Shown here: positions 23,223-35,939 of the stretch, piece after piece | How the letters are laid out: each line of letters begins with the position of its first letter | Position numbering within the stretch: position 1 is the stretch's first letter | Assembly (NCBI RefSeq): GCF_932276165.1 | Contig: NC_064000.1 | Span: 5,084,001-5,148,000, forward strand | Reading direction: 5' to 3' | DNA: 64,000 bases | Source of the DNA: Plutella xylostella | Taxonomy: Eukaryota; Arthropoda; Insecta; Lepidoptera; Plutellidae | Made by a program: the position numbers and the translations under genes | The notes under the pieces: model-generated | Databases searched by the model: none | Seen by the model: only the letters and a program-made list of their open reading frames with translations | What the model was told of the DNA's origin: nothing

Positions 23223-23769
23223 TGTAGTCCCTTTCATAGTTAATGTGTTATGCGTGAGCATACGTGACGTGGCGTGGGATACGATGCCCACGCATCGTGG
23301 GCCCAGTATTTTTCTTCGTAGAAAATATTTCTTTGAAGCATTGGTACTTATATTAATAATTATTGTATCTCAACAAGTTAAGTATGAAATATTAACTAAT
23401 AAGTAACAAATTAAACTTGCATCTGTCAATTTAGTATCTGAGATAGGTACGACTTTAAATGGCACACGTTTTCTCAATAAAGAGACAAAATGTTGTCACT
23501 AAAGGTGTTTTCGACAAATTTTGGCGTGGATAAAAATAAGTCTGGATAGACCTAGTTTTTTCGCTTACCCTAAAGTCTGTTTTTTTTAATTTCAGAAAAA
23601 CCTAGTACTAAATACCTAGTTAGATAAAAACGGTTCATCAACTAACAGATGATTGTCCCATTAATAGAACTATACGTCACTTATGGGAATTTAGTATCTG
23701 AGATTAAAAAACAGATTTTAAAAACAATAACAAATATATTTTTATTAGGGAAAAATAATTTGTATCTGG

Positions 23770-23813
23770 CCACACTTTTTATCTATCTCTTTCTCTCCCG
23801 GTTTGTTCTCAAG
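23770..23813 (+). promoter_or_regulatory. RpS7 core promoter and 5' non-coding exon (TCT-type initiator)
   Basis: A polypyrimidine tract, ATCTCTTTCTCTCCCGG, lies at 23787-23801. The likely first exon ends TCTCAAG at 23813 with a GT donor (GTAGCC). Ribosomal protein genes of insects start at a pyrimidine-rich TCT initiator that also forms a 5'TOP translation signal; this fits. The intron to 24190 then ends directly at the ATG. The start site is inferred. Confidence 0.6.
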
Positions 23814-24190
23814 GTAGCCGTCGTTGTGATATTTTTATGATTTCAATGAATTAAACCCTAAAATCTACTAAATACACGTCCCAAAAACTATTTTAATTAT
23901 TGCTACATAATTTCCTCACAGTTTAAAGTTTGTGACGGTAATGATTCCTTGGATATTTATTGATGGAATATCCGCAGTCCCCAGTGTTCAACGATGTTTT
24001 CGTATACAAAACGGATGTATTCACTAGTGATATGTAAAAATACATGAGTTAATATCAGTGATCTACCAAGTGGTGTTCCTGGAGTCTCCCCAAGTGATAT
24101 CTTTGAGGAAGTTTCAGTGTAAAAGTGTTTTCGAATCCTAACCTCAAAGGTGAAGTGTCATATGTTTGAAGTTGTGGTTATTATTTTCAG

Positions 24191-27076
24191 ATGAGTTCGA
24201 AAATCATCAAGGCTAGCGCCGCCGAGCCCGATGGCTTCGAGACCTCGATCTCGCAGGCCCTGGTCGAGTTGGAGACCAACTCTGACCTGAAGGCGCAACT
24301 TAGGGAGTTATACATTACCAAGGCTAAAGAAGTTGAACTCCACAACAAAAAGGTAAGATCTTTGAGTGATAAGATGCTACAAAGGACTGATAATATCTCT
24401 TGTTAAAAGAAGTTGTACTTTAAAGGAGTTTTATTGGCCCCAAACCAAAATATTCAAAGTTTCAGTAGTTAACCTCAAACTACATTGTTGATGTGCTTTG
24501 CTGACTTCTAAATCCTGGATGTCTTCGAAAATGCACCAGGAAATTAGAAACTTAAAAGTGGCTACTTATAAAGAAGAGCAAATTAACAAACCATAATTCT
24601 ACATAAGCCACTACTTGACAAACTCTTAGGTATTTTTAATCTTCTTATTCTTCTCTTGATATTGTAGGTGTAGCTCCTGTCATCCTTGTCTATCACAAGA
24701 TTCGCAAGCACAAGCCATAATTATTGAGTGTGCCGCAATAAACAATTGAGTATTTATTGTGATGATAAAAATGAGTGTATTTAGTAAAATTATCTATAAT
24801 TTTTCCACTCAGATCTTTATATGTATGAAATTTAGTCCTCTATTGTGATTGCTCTCTAGCTGAGGTACATAGTGTGTTGTTAGTGGAGTTGTGTGTAATA
24901 CTGCATAGCCTATAGCAGGAGGATCCATGAAACTCGAAATATTATCAGTAGTATGTATTGTATTATGTGAGAGATATTTTACACTTTTTATCTAGGAATA
25001 CTTTAAGGACTTTGATGATTTATCTACTTAAATGAGACTATTCGCCACCATTTAGCATAAGAATGGTATTATAAACATTAATTGAACCATCTGTTATATT
25101 ATTCCAGTCAATCATCATCTACGTGCCCATGCCCAAGCTGAAGGCTTTCCAAAAGATCCAGATCAGACTTGTCCGTGAACTCGAGAAGAAATTCTCTGGC
25201 AAACACGTTGTCTTCATCGGTGACCGCAAGATCCTGCCCAAGCCCAGCCACAAGACCCGTGTCGCCAACAAACAGAAGAGGCCACGATCAAGGTTGGTTT
25301 GCTAATAGTAGTAGTTAATTTAGCCCTATGTCCTTTATAACTTATCAGATTGCTTATTACCAGTGCTGAGAGTTTTCTATGGATATTTTGAAGCGCTGGT
25401 CCAAAAATAGTATGAAACTGAAAGATGACGCAGTTCAGCTTTAGCTAGCTTTAAGCCTACATTAGAATTTTATCTTTGACATATATTTGCATTAATAGCT
25501 CTATTTCTACTCACAAAACATTTTTGTAATATTAATTTCTGCATCAAGTGCAAAATTACACATATTATAACAGCCTGCCCCTAAAAAATATTCATTTTAG
25601 CCTGTATAAATTAATTTACCATAACACTGACATAAAAGGCAGATCTTCTACCCTATGATTGCCCTAAGTCCTAAGAAAGTTCATTCCATAAACAACTTGA
25701 ATATGTATAACTAGGATGTTAAATTGCTTTTGTTTTCTAACACCTTGCATGATGTGAATCGGTACCGTACCGTATATCGGACCAACTGCTGTTCTGTATA
25801 CCATATTGATTAACAAACATCATATTCCAGGACCCTGACGTCAGTGTACGACGCGATCCTGGAGGACCTGGTGTTCCCCGCGGAGATCGTCGGCAAGCGC
25901 ATCCGGATCAAGCTGGACGGCTCCCAGCTCATCAAGGTGCACCTGGACAAGAACCAGCAGACCACCATTGAACACAAGGTATGAGGGAGTTCTCTTTATG
26001 TACACTAATCTTGGGTTGTGCAGGGTGGTCATCATCAGTCTAGTATGGGTTTGCGTTATCTACTCTGATCTTGGGTTGTGATGATGTCATCATCATCAAC
26101 AGCCTATAGCAGTCCACTGGTGGACGTAGGGCTTTGCCAAAGCACTGATGCGGTCTATAGCTTTCTGCATCCAATCCTTACCAGTCTCAGCCAGAGGGTG
26201 TCCTACACTAAGTTCCTTGTTGCATTCTCCACTGTGGGGGTGTAATGGATAGGGGCTCTACAATTTTGTTAAAATTATTGGTTACCCTTCTTCATAAATG
26301 AAAAATATAAAATGATGAATGGAAAATATCAATAATGTGGTAACTCAAAAATCCCACTGAAATGAAATGAGGACGAACTTATAAATAAGTAACTGTATAG
26401 CTAAGGTTGAAGACCTTACATTTTAACACAGCTTGATAAATAATTAATGTATGTTATATTTGGATTGTACTGTATTAGGAACCATTTCAAAATAATTCAA
26501 AAATCAACTTGGGTGATATCAACCAATGTTCAAAATGTAATCTTGTCTCTTAAAAACCTTTGTCTTGTAAAACCTTTTGTTGAATGCTGAAAGAAATATC
26601 ACTATAGCCATCTATAGCTTTCAAGCAGAGATCAAGTAACATTGGCTGTATTATGTAATTAGTTAAGTTTTTTATAGTTTATAGTTGTTTGTTTCACTGC
26701 ACTACTGCATTAGAATAGTTCTGTAATAGTGGTGTAAGTATTTTGTAATAATAAATAATAAATAATAATAAATAAATAAATCTACCAGATGAAGATAATA
26801 ATACTGATATGAAGTGTAACTGTAACTTATCTCCAACATTCATTGAAATTGGTTTTTTAGCCACTGTCAGAAATAGAGAGGTGTTATAAGTTTAACGTGT
26901 CTGCGTAATCTGTATCTTTAGCGTAGCTCCGAAACGGCTGAACCGATTTTCATTTTGTTTTGTCTGCAATACTGACAGATGCTCTCTTTTGCCTGCAGGT
27001 GGACACCTTCCAGTCTGTCTACAAGAAGCTGACGGGGCGTGAAGTCACCTTCGAGTTCCCGGAACCCTACTTGTAA
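24191..27076 (+). CDS. RpS7: 40S ribosomal protein S7 (eS7)
   Basis: Coding exons 24191-24352, 25108-25292, 25831-25978 and 26999-27076 join in frame through GT-AG introns to 190 residues; human eS7 has 194. The product is a small-subunit ribosomal protein. Recognisable stretches run in order: ISQALVELETNSDLKAQLRE in exon 1, LVRELEKKFSGKHVVFIGDR and NKQKRPRSR in exon 2, AILEDLVFPAEIVGKRIR with KLDGSQLIKVHLDK in exon 3, and VYKKLTGREV then FEFPEPYL in exon 4. The ATG is the first codon after an AG acceptor, so the 5'UTR lies in the separate upstream exon. Codons are strongly GC-ending compared with the AT-rich introns, as expected for a highly expressed gene. It is convergent with Pex13. Confidence 0.96.
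26088..26240 (-). repeat. LINE 3' stub in RpS7 intron 3
   Basis: CATCATCATCAACAGCCTAT followed by AGCAGTCCACTGGTGGACGT is the inverted tail plus 3' end of an RTE-like LINE, a very common lepidopteran pattern. No coding part remains. Confidence 0.6.
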
Positions 27077-27093
27077 ATTAGACATAACTTTAC

Positions 27094-27099
27094 AATAAA
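27094..27099 (+). terminator. RpS7 polyadenylation signal
   Basis: AATAAA lies 18 bases after the stop codon, which fits the very short 3'UTRs of insect ribosomal protein genes. Confidence 0.8.
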
Positions 27100-28237
27100 A
27101 CACTAAAAAAATTATTTACCTCTTTCATTTATGTGCTCAGGAACAAAGGTCATGAAGTTGAAATAGTATCCATGTGGATAGATAAACAATCTGCTGCCGC
27201 TTAACAGGTTCGTTATCGACGTTTAATATACGGCGCTAAATCTAAAATCGAAATCGACGACCATAACAGACCTGTGCCGCGGCCGCTGTTATGTGCGGAC
27301 GCTCTCATTCTATCTTGCTCTTATTATAGATGGAAGTTTACAAGTAGGTAAAATAATTATTATAGAATTTGGATTTCCCTAGGAATATAAGTAGGTACCT
27401 AATGTACTTGTCTCGAGAGAAATAGACAAATTAGAAAGTTTTCGCAAGCAAACAAGCGCTTATATATTTTTACATTTATTAGCAAAAGCTTAAATAATAA
27501 CTCCATTCTATTTACAATCAGTCCATCCCATAACTACCTATAAACATTTAAAATTTTAATACAATGGTAGCGTACCTAATCAAAATACATTAGTCTAAAT
27601 AATAAATGCCATTATTTTAATGTAAGTCCCAGAATAAACTTGCAACAAAACAGAAACGAGTAGGATGTACCACAAAAACAACAGCTTGGCACAATATTTC
27701 CTACCATAATAATAAACAGTTAACATACGATTTGCTCATTCCTGATATCCTAGAGGCGGAAGCATGAATGAAATGGGTTTAATTAATCTCATTTTTTACT
27801 GAAATATAAATTGATATTTGTCAACTGTAGCTTATAAATGATCACGTATCAATGATTGCAATTAAGTTTACCAATCATACACAAATAATTGTAAATTACT
27901 GGATGCCTAAATAATACAAATTAGATACCCTAACCAATCACATTATATCTAAAAGGAGAGCATAGATTTAAAAGTTATTTTTCAACTTAATTTTAAGTTA
28001 CAAGTTAAGTTTAATTCGTTATCATAACACAGTAATGGAATTTATGACTAAAACCATATTTCAGGCCCAGAAAACCTCTAATCATAATTAATATGGACTC
28101 TATTTTGTTGTGATTGATCCACAAGCAATAAAATATCTTATACATTGGAGATAATCATTGTGACTAAATAACTATCTACTATCAATTTATACTCATTTTC
28201 ACCATGACTACAAGACACACAGCACCGTCACCCCAAC

Positions 28238-31115
28238 CTATAACTCATCCTTGTAATATTTCTCCAAGTCCTCCATTGGTGGTGCCTCCTCTTTAGGCGC
28301 TTCAATACTGACACTCTCAACACTGGGCCTGATGACTTTGATGTAGTTGACCGGGACGAGTCCAGCTGTTTGTCTGTCAGTAGACCCCATCAGCCAGCCA
28401 GAGTTCCAGAGGTTACCCTGGAGGTTCTGGGAAGCCAGGTGGATGACCTGGTTGGTTGAGAAGCTGATCTCTTGGGGGGAAGCCGCTTGGTAGTCGAATT
28501 GGGCGACTGCCTTCAGAGGGCTCTGCCAGGTTTTGGGGTCATTTACTGGAACAATGGACAGTGGTTTAATAAGGATAAAGGTATGCATATTTTGGAAGGA
28601 GCTGATTCAAAGATCATTTTATGGCTATAACAGCCCAGCGGAGTCCATATGTCGCCGCCTGCCAGCTTATGGCGTGGCTGTCGGCTATCGGCTCTGCTTT
28701 AGGTTCAGGATATTTTTAAGAAGGTGGCAACTACCATAAAATATTTCCTAAGCTTGAATATTTGAATGTATTGTTTGTATAGCTGCTGACTCGCTGTAAT
28801 AACATGCTTAACATTTGACTTGTAACATGATAACAGCGAGCGAAAATTCAATATCAATCAGTCGCCACCTAAAACATTCCCACAGGTTCTCAGAACAAGC
28901 ACTCACATCGCTCCTGCAGCGTCGAGCTCAGGCCGCGCATCATCCGCAACACGATGTAGGGCGCGGCGGTGATGACTCCGAAGAACAGTAGGATGGGCCA
29001 GCTGGACCCGCGCGCGCGCTGCTCCGGCGTGGCTGAGCCGGCCTGTGTGGCTGCCACGGCTTCCGCCCACGCCTGGAGGGGAAGTTGGGAGTTATTGTTC
29101 TGAGGTTTGTATGATGTTTAAAATACCTACAATACAACTTTGAGGAAAAACACACAACTTAAATTACGTTACAAGAAAAAGCACAATAGGTGGCCTTACC
29201 GCTAAAAGCAATCTCTTCCAGGCAACCTAATGTTTACTTTGTCTTGTTTGTTTGTGGATGCATGATAATCTGTAGGATGGGCAACTGTATTTTTGGTTGC
29301 TATATTGACTATACTAATAACCAGAAAAATCTTATGTACCTAAATTAACCTCTTGCGTCCCGAAGTCGAAGATTTCATTTGTGTCTGATTATAAGGGATT
29401 TTAGAGAAGATCCTATAGCCAACCTTAAACTCGGCTTCTGTTCTGATGCCAAGCAGCACGAGTAGCTTCCTGATCAGCCAGTTGATGGATCTGAACACCG
29501 CAAATGTGGACCAGACCTGGGCAAACATTGACCGCAGTCTTCCAAAGTTCTCTGCTACACCTGTAAAAAATGATGTATGGTTGAGTTTTTTTTTTTAACT
29601 CAGCAAATGCATTATGTGGTGTTGTGGTTTATACAAATATTTTTTAGTAATTTGGATATTTGTTATTGTGTTCAAATTATGTGTAAAAGGCATGAGACAC
29701 AAAAATAAATTTAACTTCAGAAACTGCCATCACAATGGTAAAGTATTTACAAAGGCTAAGCAAAATACCTATTTGCTTATGAATGCCAACAAACACTAGC
29801 TAAGACAATAGGCATTGAATATACTTAATGAGGTACTTTAAATTGTTTCCCACTGTACATAATTATAGTGTAAACAGTTTATTTATAGCTCATAATCTCA
29901 TTAAAAATATATTCATTGAACCCAGTTCTTTGTAATTTCTTTTTCAAACACTGAAACTTATGAAAGTGCTTTCCATCTTTGTTTTCAGCTTAATCTTTTG
30001 CATCCTGAAGTTGTAATATAACACACATAGATTTTTATTGTGTTTGATTTCATGGGATTCAACCGGTACAAAGGTTAATAATTGAAAAACTTACCTAATA
30101 TAGCCCTAAAAGAGCTGCTTAGAGCAAAGAAAGTATTCTCTAGCATCATTGCCACACTTCCAACAGCATAAACCACACTTTGTATTGACTCAAAGGCTGG
30201 TCTAGAACTTTCTTCTGCCATTTGTATAAATCTGAAAAGTGTACAGTATAATCTTTAGTCCACAATTAGGTGAGGGTTATTTTATTCCGGAAGGAAGATA
30301 AGCTCTGTATATGGCTTTCACGAGTAGAACTTTTTTATATAGTACAAAATGATATCCCCTGGATTGCATTCTAGCCAGGCCAGCTTCTGTGAAAACTGTA
30401 GCAGCAAGCCTGGATGTTAGGCACTTGGTTGAACCAAGAATAGATACTCTTGTTTCTATAGTAGATAGACATGGTAACAAGAGTGATATCCAGCAGTGAT
30501 GATTATGATTGTCAGATGATTATGGGCTGATGTTGATGATGCAGTATACGGCGGAAATAAGCCTATAGCAGATACATGTGTACATTGTAAGTATAAATAA
30601 GAAAACACTGATAAACACTATCACTTTTCTTATCTAGGATTAACATTTTGCAGATAAACAAGTTCAAATGTAAATTATCTATGATGTACTATGTTCGTTG
30701 ATATTAAAACAATAATTTACCTATTTTCAGCGTCACCATACATCGGTCCAGCCCCCATTCGGTTGTAGCCTCCATACATACCACCCATACCACTCATTCC
30801 ATAGCCCCCCATACCGCCCATGCCATATCCGCCCATACCTCCCATGCCATAGCCACTGCTCATGCCGTAGCCACCCATGCCATAGGATCCACCCAGTCCA
30901 CCCATCCCTCCATATCCGTATCCTGAATTTAGCCCATAACTGGGCTGCAAGCTCATGCTGTCAAGTCTCGGTGGCGGGGGCGGGGGCGCCAGCGGCAGGT
31001 TCGCAGTGGACGTCGACGGTATAGGGTTACGAAACGACGGACTATCGAGTCCAAGACTTGTGGCTGCGTTCGATAAACAGGGGTCAGAGTTTAACTCTTT
31101 CGTTGGCATACTCAT
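28238..31115 (-). CDS. Pex13: Peroxin 13 (peroxisomal import docking protein)
   Basis: Exons on the minus strand are 31115-30721, 30231-30095, 29560-29424, 29072-28907 and 28545-28238. Phases agree and the total is 380 residues (human about 403). Pex13 sits in the peroxisomal membrane and docks the cargo receptor Pex5 with Pex14. Residues about 65-128 are a Tyr/Gly/Met-rich tract (GYGMGGMGG-type repeats). Exon 2 gives IQMAEESSRPAFESIQSVVY, the conserved Pex13 core. Exon 4 has a membrane segment, SSWPILLFFGVITAAPYIV. The last exon holds an SH3 domain (AVAQFDYQAASPQEISF; GLVPVNYIKV) that binds Pex14/Pex5 in known orthologues. The C-terminus is YYKDEL. A GTG codon seven codons upstream is in frame, but the ATG at 31115-31113 has a good AAAATGA context. 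The gene is convergent with RpS7 and possibly divergent from a gene starting near 31500. Confidence 0.94.
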
Positions 31116-31590
31116 TTTGCTGTATTGTTTACACACACTGTCCTATGGTCAATGTAGCACTGGTTTAGTTTCTATAAAACAGGAACTTTACACTATTTAC
31201 GCTCCATTAGGTGGTGAATTAGTATAATTTGTTTTAGTTTAAAATAAATATTTCTAACAAATTGAACAACATCCACTCACTGTGACGAACTTTTTAACAA
31301 TAAAAAAAATAAATGTCAAATTAGTGTTGCCAGCGTTATCATAAATGTATTAAATAACTACCCATTTTACTGGCCCAATGAATGGGCAGCTGACACGACG
31401 TTAGACCCACAGACCTACTACTAAGGTTTGACAGACTACTCTGTGATCTACTGTCGATCTATCTAGTCTATGATCAAAAGGGTGTCAAGAAGTCATCAAT
31501 ATTAAAGTTTTTGTTGTTTTCGTGTATTTAGCTGTGATTTTTGTCCATAAACTGAATAAGTGCACCTTTAAAAGTTAACACACCGTCTGG
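31116..31590. promoter_or_regulatory. Putative bidirectional promoter and plus-strand 5' non-coding exon
   Basis: Pex13 starts leftward near here. About 400 bp away on the plus strand, 31490-31590 reads like a 5'UTR and ends GTCTGG at 31590 followed by a strong GTAAGT donor. No coding frame lies in it. The pairing as a divergent promoter is inference. Confidence 0.4.
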
Positions 31591-33235
31591 GTAAGTTTTT
31601 TCTTAGTATACCATTCATTATACCGCTTGTATTCTTTAATTTTCTTACCAATCTGTTGTCGTAACTTTTGTCTCATATTTTCTGGTATTTGTTATGATTA
31701 AATGTTTACATGGTTAATATAAACACGAGGAACCTGCTCAGGCTTCGTACCATGCATGCATTTAGCTTTAGAACTTTCGTAAAGTAGTATTAAAACGTTG
31801 TTTTTTATGGCGTCGTTTCGACCGGTTCTGGTTTGATATCTTTCGATTGACTCGGTATCAATCAGAGTCAATTACTCTTCGGTGTCGCTGGCTGGTTGCC
31901 CGTAATGAGGGTTCATTGCTGTTGACTTCTAAATGTGGAAATCGCGAACTTAATACGTCAATTGAACATTGGCACTGTGACTTTGTACTGTAACCCTTAC
32001 TCAGCTTATTTTGCATTTCTAGCAAGTTCCATTGAACTGTGTCAATTGAATTGTGCATAGCTCCAGTAGGTATCTAGTGTTTATAATTGTAAGGTAGAAC
32101 ATTAAGACTTAAATGTTTTTAGTAAGTTCTGTTGGTAACATCAATGTAGGTGTCCTAATTAACATAGAAGTTCATTAATTTATGTATCAGAATATAATCT
32201 ATCAAAAGATGTTGTGTATTTTACAAATAAAGTACTTATATTAATGAAAATTTGTAAAATAACCTTATTGCACAATTACAAACTGAAATTCTTTCTGGTC
32301 ACTGGTAAGGTAATAGTATGATATTTATTATGTGGGTTCCTGCTCCTATCAAATGTATTGTTTAGCTGATAGATTTTAAGTTTACCTTCGTACATAACAT
32401 TAACTACAACATTTTCCTCAACCTCTAGTGTCCCACTGCTGGGCAAAGGTCATTATATAAATATACATATATTTTTTGTAACTTTTGTCCATGTTTTTTT
32501 GTACAAATAAAGAATATCTATTCTAATCTGTAATATACACATCTTACATAAATAATAATGATAATAATCTTACCTTTACATAAACTTCAGACTATACCCA
32601 AGTATCTAGCTACTGTTAAAGAATTTCTTTTGTAATTTATTCTCCTTAGTGACAGAGCCTTTGTGAAATGGCGGTACTGTAATATTATGATAATCAATTT
32701 GATGTGAAATAAAGCACATTTCTATCTCTTACAGTGACATTTCTACTGACAGGGGGTCAGGTTTCTTTGCAGCCAACTGTACACTAGGAGCCCACTGTAT
32801 ACCAGCTAACTAATAGACCTGCCAAAGAAGAATTCATCTGTTAATATTGAATCTAACAAAATTGTCACTGACAAAACACTTCAATAACTAAAACATCCAA
32901 TAACTTTTTATGAATAAGAGGATTATACTATACTACTACTATATTTGATACAGGAGACATAAAAAAACACAGCTGGAAAACCAGTAGGTAGAAGCTTAAT
33001 AAAAACGTTGCAATTTCCACTATCAAGTTTCCAGTCCAGTAAAAGGCGCTTTTCCATTTTCAAAAAAGCGAAATTCCATTTCCAAACGAGTTATGTCGAC
33101 GGAAGCGGGAACCGCGCGTATTTCCGGCAACCGTCGCCGTGACGGCCTCACTGCGAAATGGAACGCGGCACAGGATACTCGCGCAAATTAGAGATGCTAC
33201 ATAAGATTTAAATAACATACATAAGTTCTACATAC

Positions 33236-33307
33236 ACTCGCGAGTGATAAAAAAGTTCCGGTGTATGGCACCAAATCACTCCTAAACGAAAAAGGCTAGC
33301 TTAAGGG
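33236..33307 (+). repeat. Partial copy of the ACTCACGAGCAATG MITE family
   Basis: CACTCGCGAGTGATAAAAAA, then GTTCCGG, CACTCCTAAACGAAAAAG and GCTAGCTTAA match the left half of the family; the right half is missing. Confidence 0.6.
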
Positions 33308-33713
33308 GAAGTATAAGGCCAACTAGCGCCGCCAATTGATTAAAAAATCTACCGATTAACAATATTTTTTTTTTCGAAAACTGTTACGTTTCATTCTAAT
33401 TCCAATTATTACAACCTTACCTCCCAATCCAATGTAATCTGGCGAAAACGATATTAACTTCTACATTCTAGATACTACGTATTGGGAAGTAGGTACTAAA
33501 TATTGGATTTCTTCCAGTAAACCATATTACGTAAGGGAAAGAAGACACTGCATGCACCCACTACAAGTGGATACACTAGGCGCAAACTGTCACAGAATCA
33601 GGGTACGGGGTTGCTCCGTTGCTCCCGTTTCCAGCGCACCATTGTGCATAGTTGCGGCGTCCGCCACTGCGGGTCACTGTGACGATACTTACGATATTAT
33701 TATTATTATGTTG

Positions 33714-33900
33714 CACTCACGAGCAATGAAAAAGTTACAATGACTTAGCGCTAAATTACTCCTAAACTGAAAAAATAGCTTATGACGCTGTCTGCCATAT
33801 GAAAGTAGGTACATTTAACAGCGCATCAGGATATTACCAACTTTGTATTTCGTTCTGGAGTAATTGGGTGCTCTGTCACTGAAACTTTTTCATTGCTCGT
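33714..33900. mobile_element. MITE, ACTCACGAGCAATG family (complete)
   Basis: The left end CACTCACGAGCAATGAAAAA is matched by the inverted right end ACTTTTTCATTGCTCGT. The interior contains TTACTCCTAAACTGAAAAA and ACATTTAACAGCGCATCAGG. About 187 bp, non-coding. Confidence 0.8.
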
Positions 33901-33967
33901 ATATTAGTATTGTGTATATTTGACGGCTACAGAGGTATGTGAATAAATAAAATGATCTTCGTTTCAG

Positions 33968-34003
33968 GTGAAGCCATTGGTGTCAGCCGCTGATCTTCAC
34001 TTG
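33968..34003 (+). other. Candidate 36-bp non-coding exon
   Basis: A good acceptor (CTTCGTTTCAG, ending at 33967) and a strong donor (GTAAGTAG from 34004) enclose 36 bases. It could be the second 5'UTR exon of the gene whose first exon ends at 31590. Only the splice-site pairing supports it. Confidence 0.4.
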
Positions 34004-34998
34004 GTAAGTAGAAATAATGAAGTCTTTACCCGAAAAATATATAGCATACTTTCGCATTTTGTGTCTTCTTGCCAACATTAATAAAAATCATTGTAAAAAC
34101 ACACCAACCAGAAGAACAAAACTCAGAGTAAACAACGCATAAACCGTTTTCTAAATTCCGTGGCCAAAAACGGGCATCACTGCAATCATGATCACGAAAA
34201 TATTTCGTCTCATCGTGACGGTAGACCATGCGTCCCAGTTACCCCATTTTTTGCGACTCGTCGAAAGTGAGTCCACTTCGTCTAGTTTTTTTAGTCGTCC
34301 ACTTTAGACCTGCCCTGGAGCCTCTGACGACTAATTAGGTCTTGGCATGGTGACCTAGAAACGTGGGTTATGCTTAAGCACGCGTTCCTATACGGTGCTC
34401 TAGCACTCAAGAATGTTGAGGACTGTCAGGCTAATCCGAGTTAAGGGAGATGGATTAGTCTGACTTCACTCAAGAGCTTGCGTATTTGAAATTATCTTCT
34501 GATGATAACTGTCTTGGTAAGTTCTAATAGTTGTAATGAATGTTAGTGCTGCGGCGGTGCCATTTCGCATTCCGAAATGAAGTGATTTGTTGCGCTGCGT
34601 CTCTTGTTACCATAACTCAACCTATACATGTACATAGATTCAGGTAGATGAAGAAGGTAGCTAGTTTGGTATCAGTTCAGTTCTGAAAGCACTATGAATA
34701 TGCTACTTATGTATTTGCTATGCCAAAAACTTACCGAACCCCAGAGTATTATGTAGTATTCTGTGCCGAACCCTCTGTCTGATAGTACTTATATACTCTT
34801 TGTTGAATGCAACCAATTCAAGACCAATGGTCGCTTTTTAAGTCCTCCCAAACTGCCCGAATCAGAGGTGTCCCGAAATATTATAAGTTAGTAAGTCGCG
34901 AATCTCAATAAACATTTTTATTCGTCTAAATAGATGAGTCATCGAGTTCGTGATCATTATCGTGCAGACACTCGCATGTATGATCGGATGTACTTGAT

Positions 34999-35131
34999 GG
35001 GTTACTCTCTTACACGATAAACTAAGTTTCAGAGCGCTGCTGCACGAGCCACAACTCTATCTCGTTGGATTAAACGTGCCGATTGCACGACAGCTCTCGT
35101 TCGTTCGTTTTTCGGCAGTATAGAGTAACCC
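34999..35131 (-). repeat. Copy 2 of the GGGTTACTC element
   Basis: On the minus strand it starts GGGTTACTCTATACTGCCGA and ends GAGAGTAACCC. Terminal inverted repeats are clear, since both ends read GGGTTACTCT. The interior matches the other copies (ATCGGCACGTTTAATCCAAC). Confidence 0.8.
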
Positions 35132-35939
35132 TCTTGTTCTATCGGTGTTGTGATCGATTCGTCATAGCCATTCGATACGCGCGGCTTAGCCCGGCTTAAA
35201 ATATCAGCCAACAGCTGAGCAGCTACCGATGGAATAAAGTTAATAAACTTTTTGTTCGAATATGTGTGTCTGTATGATTTATTACTGCGCTAGGAGGTTT
35301 TTGACCGTACGTTTTTGTTGTTTGCTCGGCTTGAATCAATTTGCGTCGCTGTTGTTAATTCGGGATCCTCCCTACATTAATGTTTATAAATCTTATTCTA
35401 ATTGATATCATACAAGCTGATCACATAAGCTACAATTTGTGGCTACGTGGCTGTTGTCAACCCTCTTTGTTTTATCTAAGCATGCATTTATAATTTTATA
35501 TAAAATTAATGCTGTTTGAATTAACGTGCTAGTTAACATCTTTAATTAACAAAGACGAGGCATTGTTCAGTTTTTTCGAATTTCAAAACAAAAAGGAACT
35601 TTTTTTCGAAACTTAATTAACACTTTTAATTTTGAATGAGTTCTTAACCAAAGTCAACTAGCGGTTTCATTAGCCGTGAATTAAGTTTCTCACGTTATAA
35701 AAACTGTTAACCATTTGAAATGCCTCTTTTATTTTTAGTACCTACGGTGCTGCTGTAGTGAATTAAGTGGTGATTCATGGTGTCTTGCTCTTCAACTGAC
35801 AAATTATCGTCTCGAGTCGACATTTTTCGAATAATGTTGGTGCCTTGGCAGTAGCAATGATTTTAATGTTTTGACAAATAACCGTAAATGAACACACTTA
35901 CAGTATGCAGGGCTAAGCATACTTCCATAATATGTGAAG

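Larger units (their letters stand above)
17132..23770. other. Repeat-rich stretch between Gale and RpS7
   Basis: No coding gene is seen here. Beyond the repeats listed separately the sequence is AT-rich and unremarkable. A (ATACAT)-type microsatellite lies at 20873-20945. Open frames of 60-91 codons lack recognisable features. Confidence 0.5.

Noticed and set aside
34413..34470. Possible microRNA hairpin (GTCAGGCTAATCC pairs with GGATTAGTCTGAC)
   Set aside because: The stem is only about 13 bp and does not extend; more likely a short palindrome.
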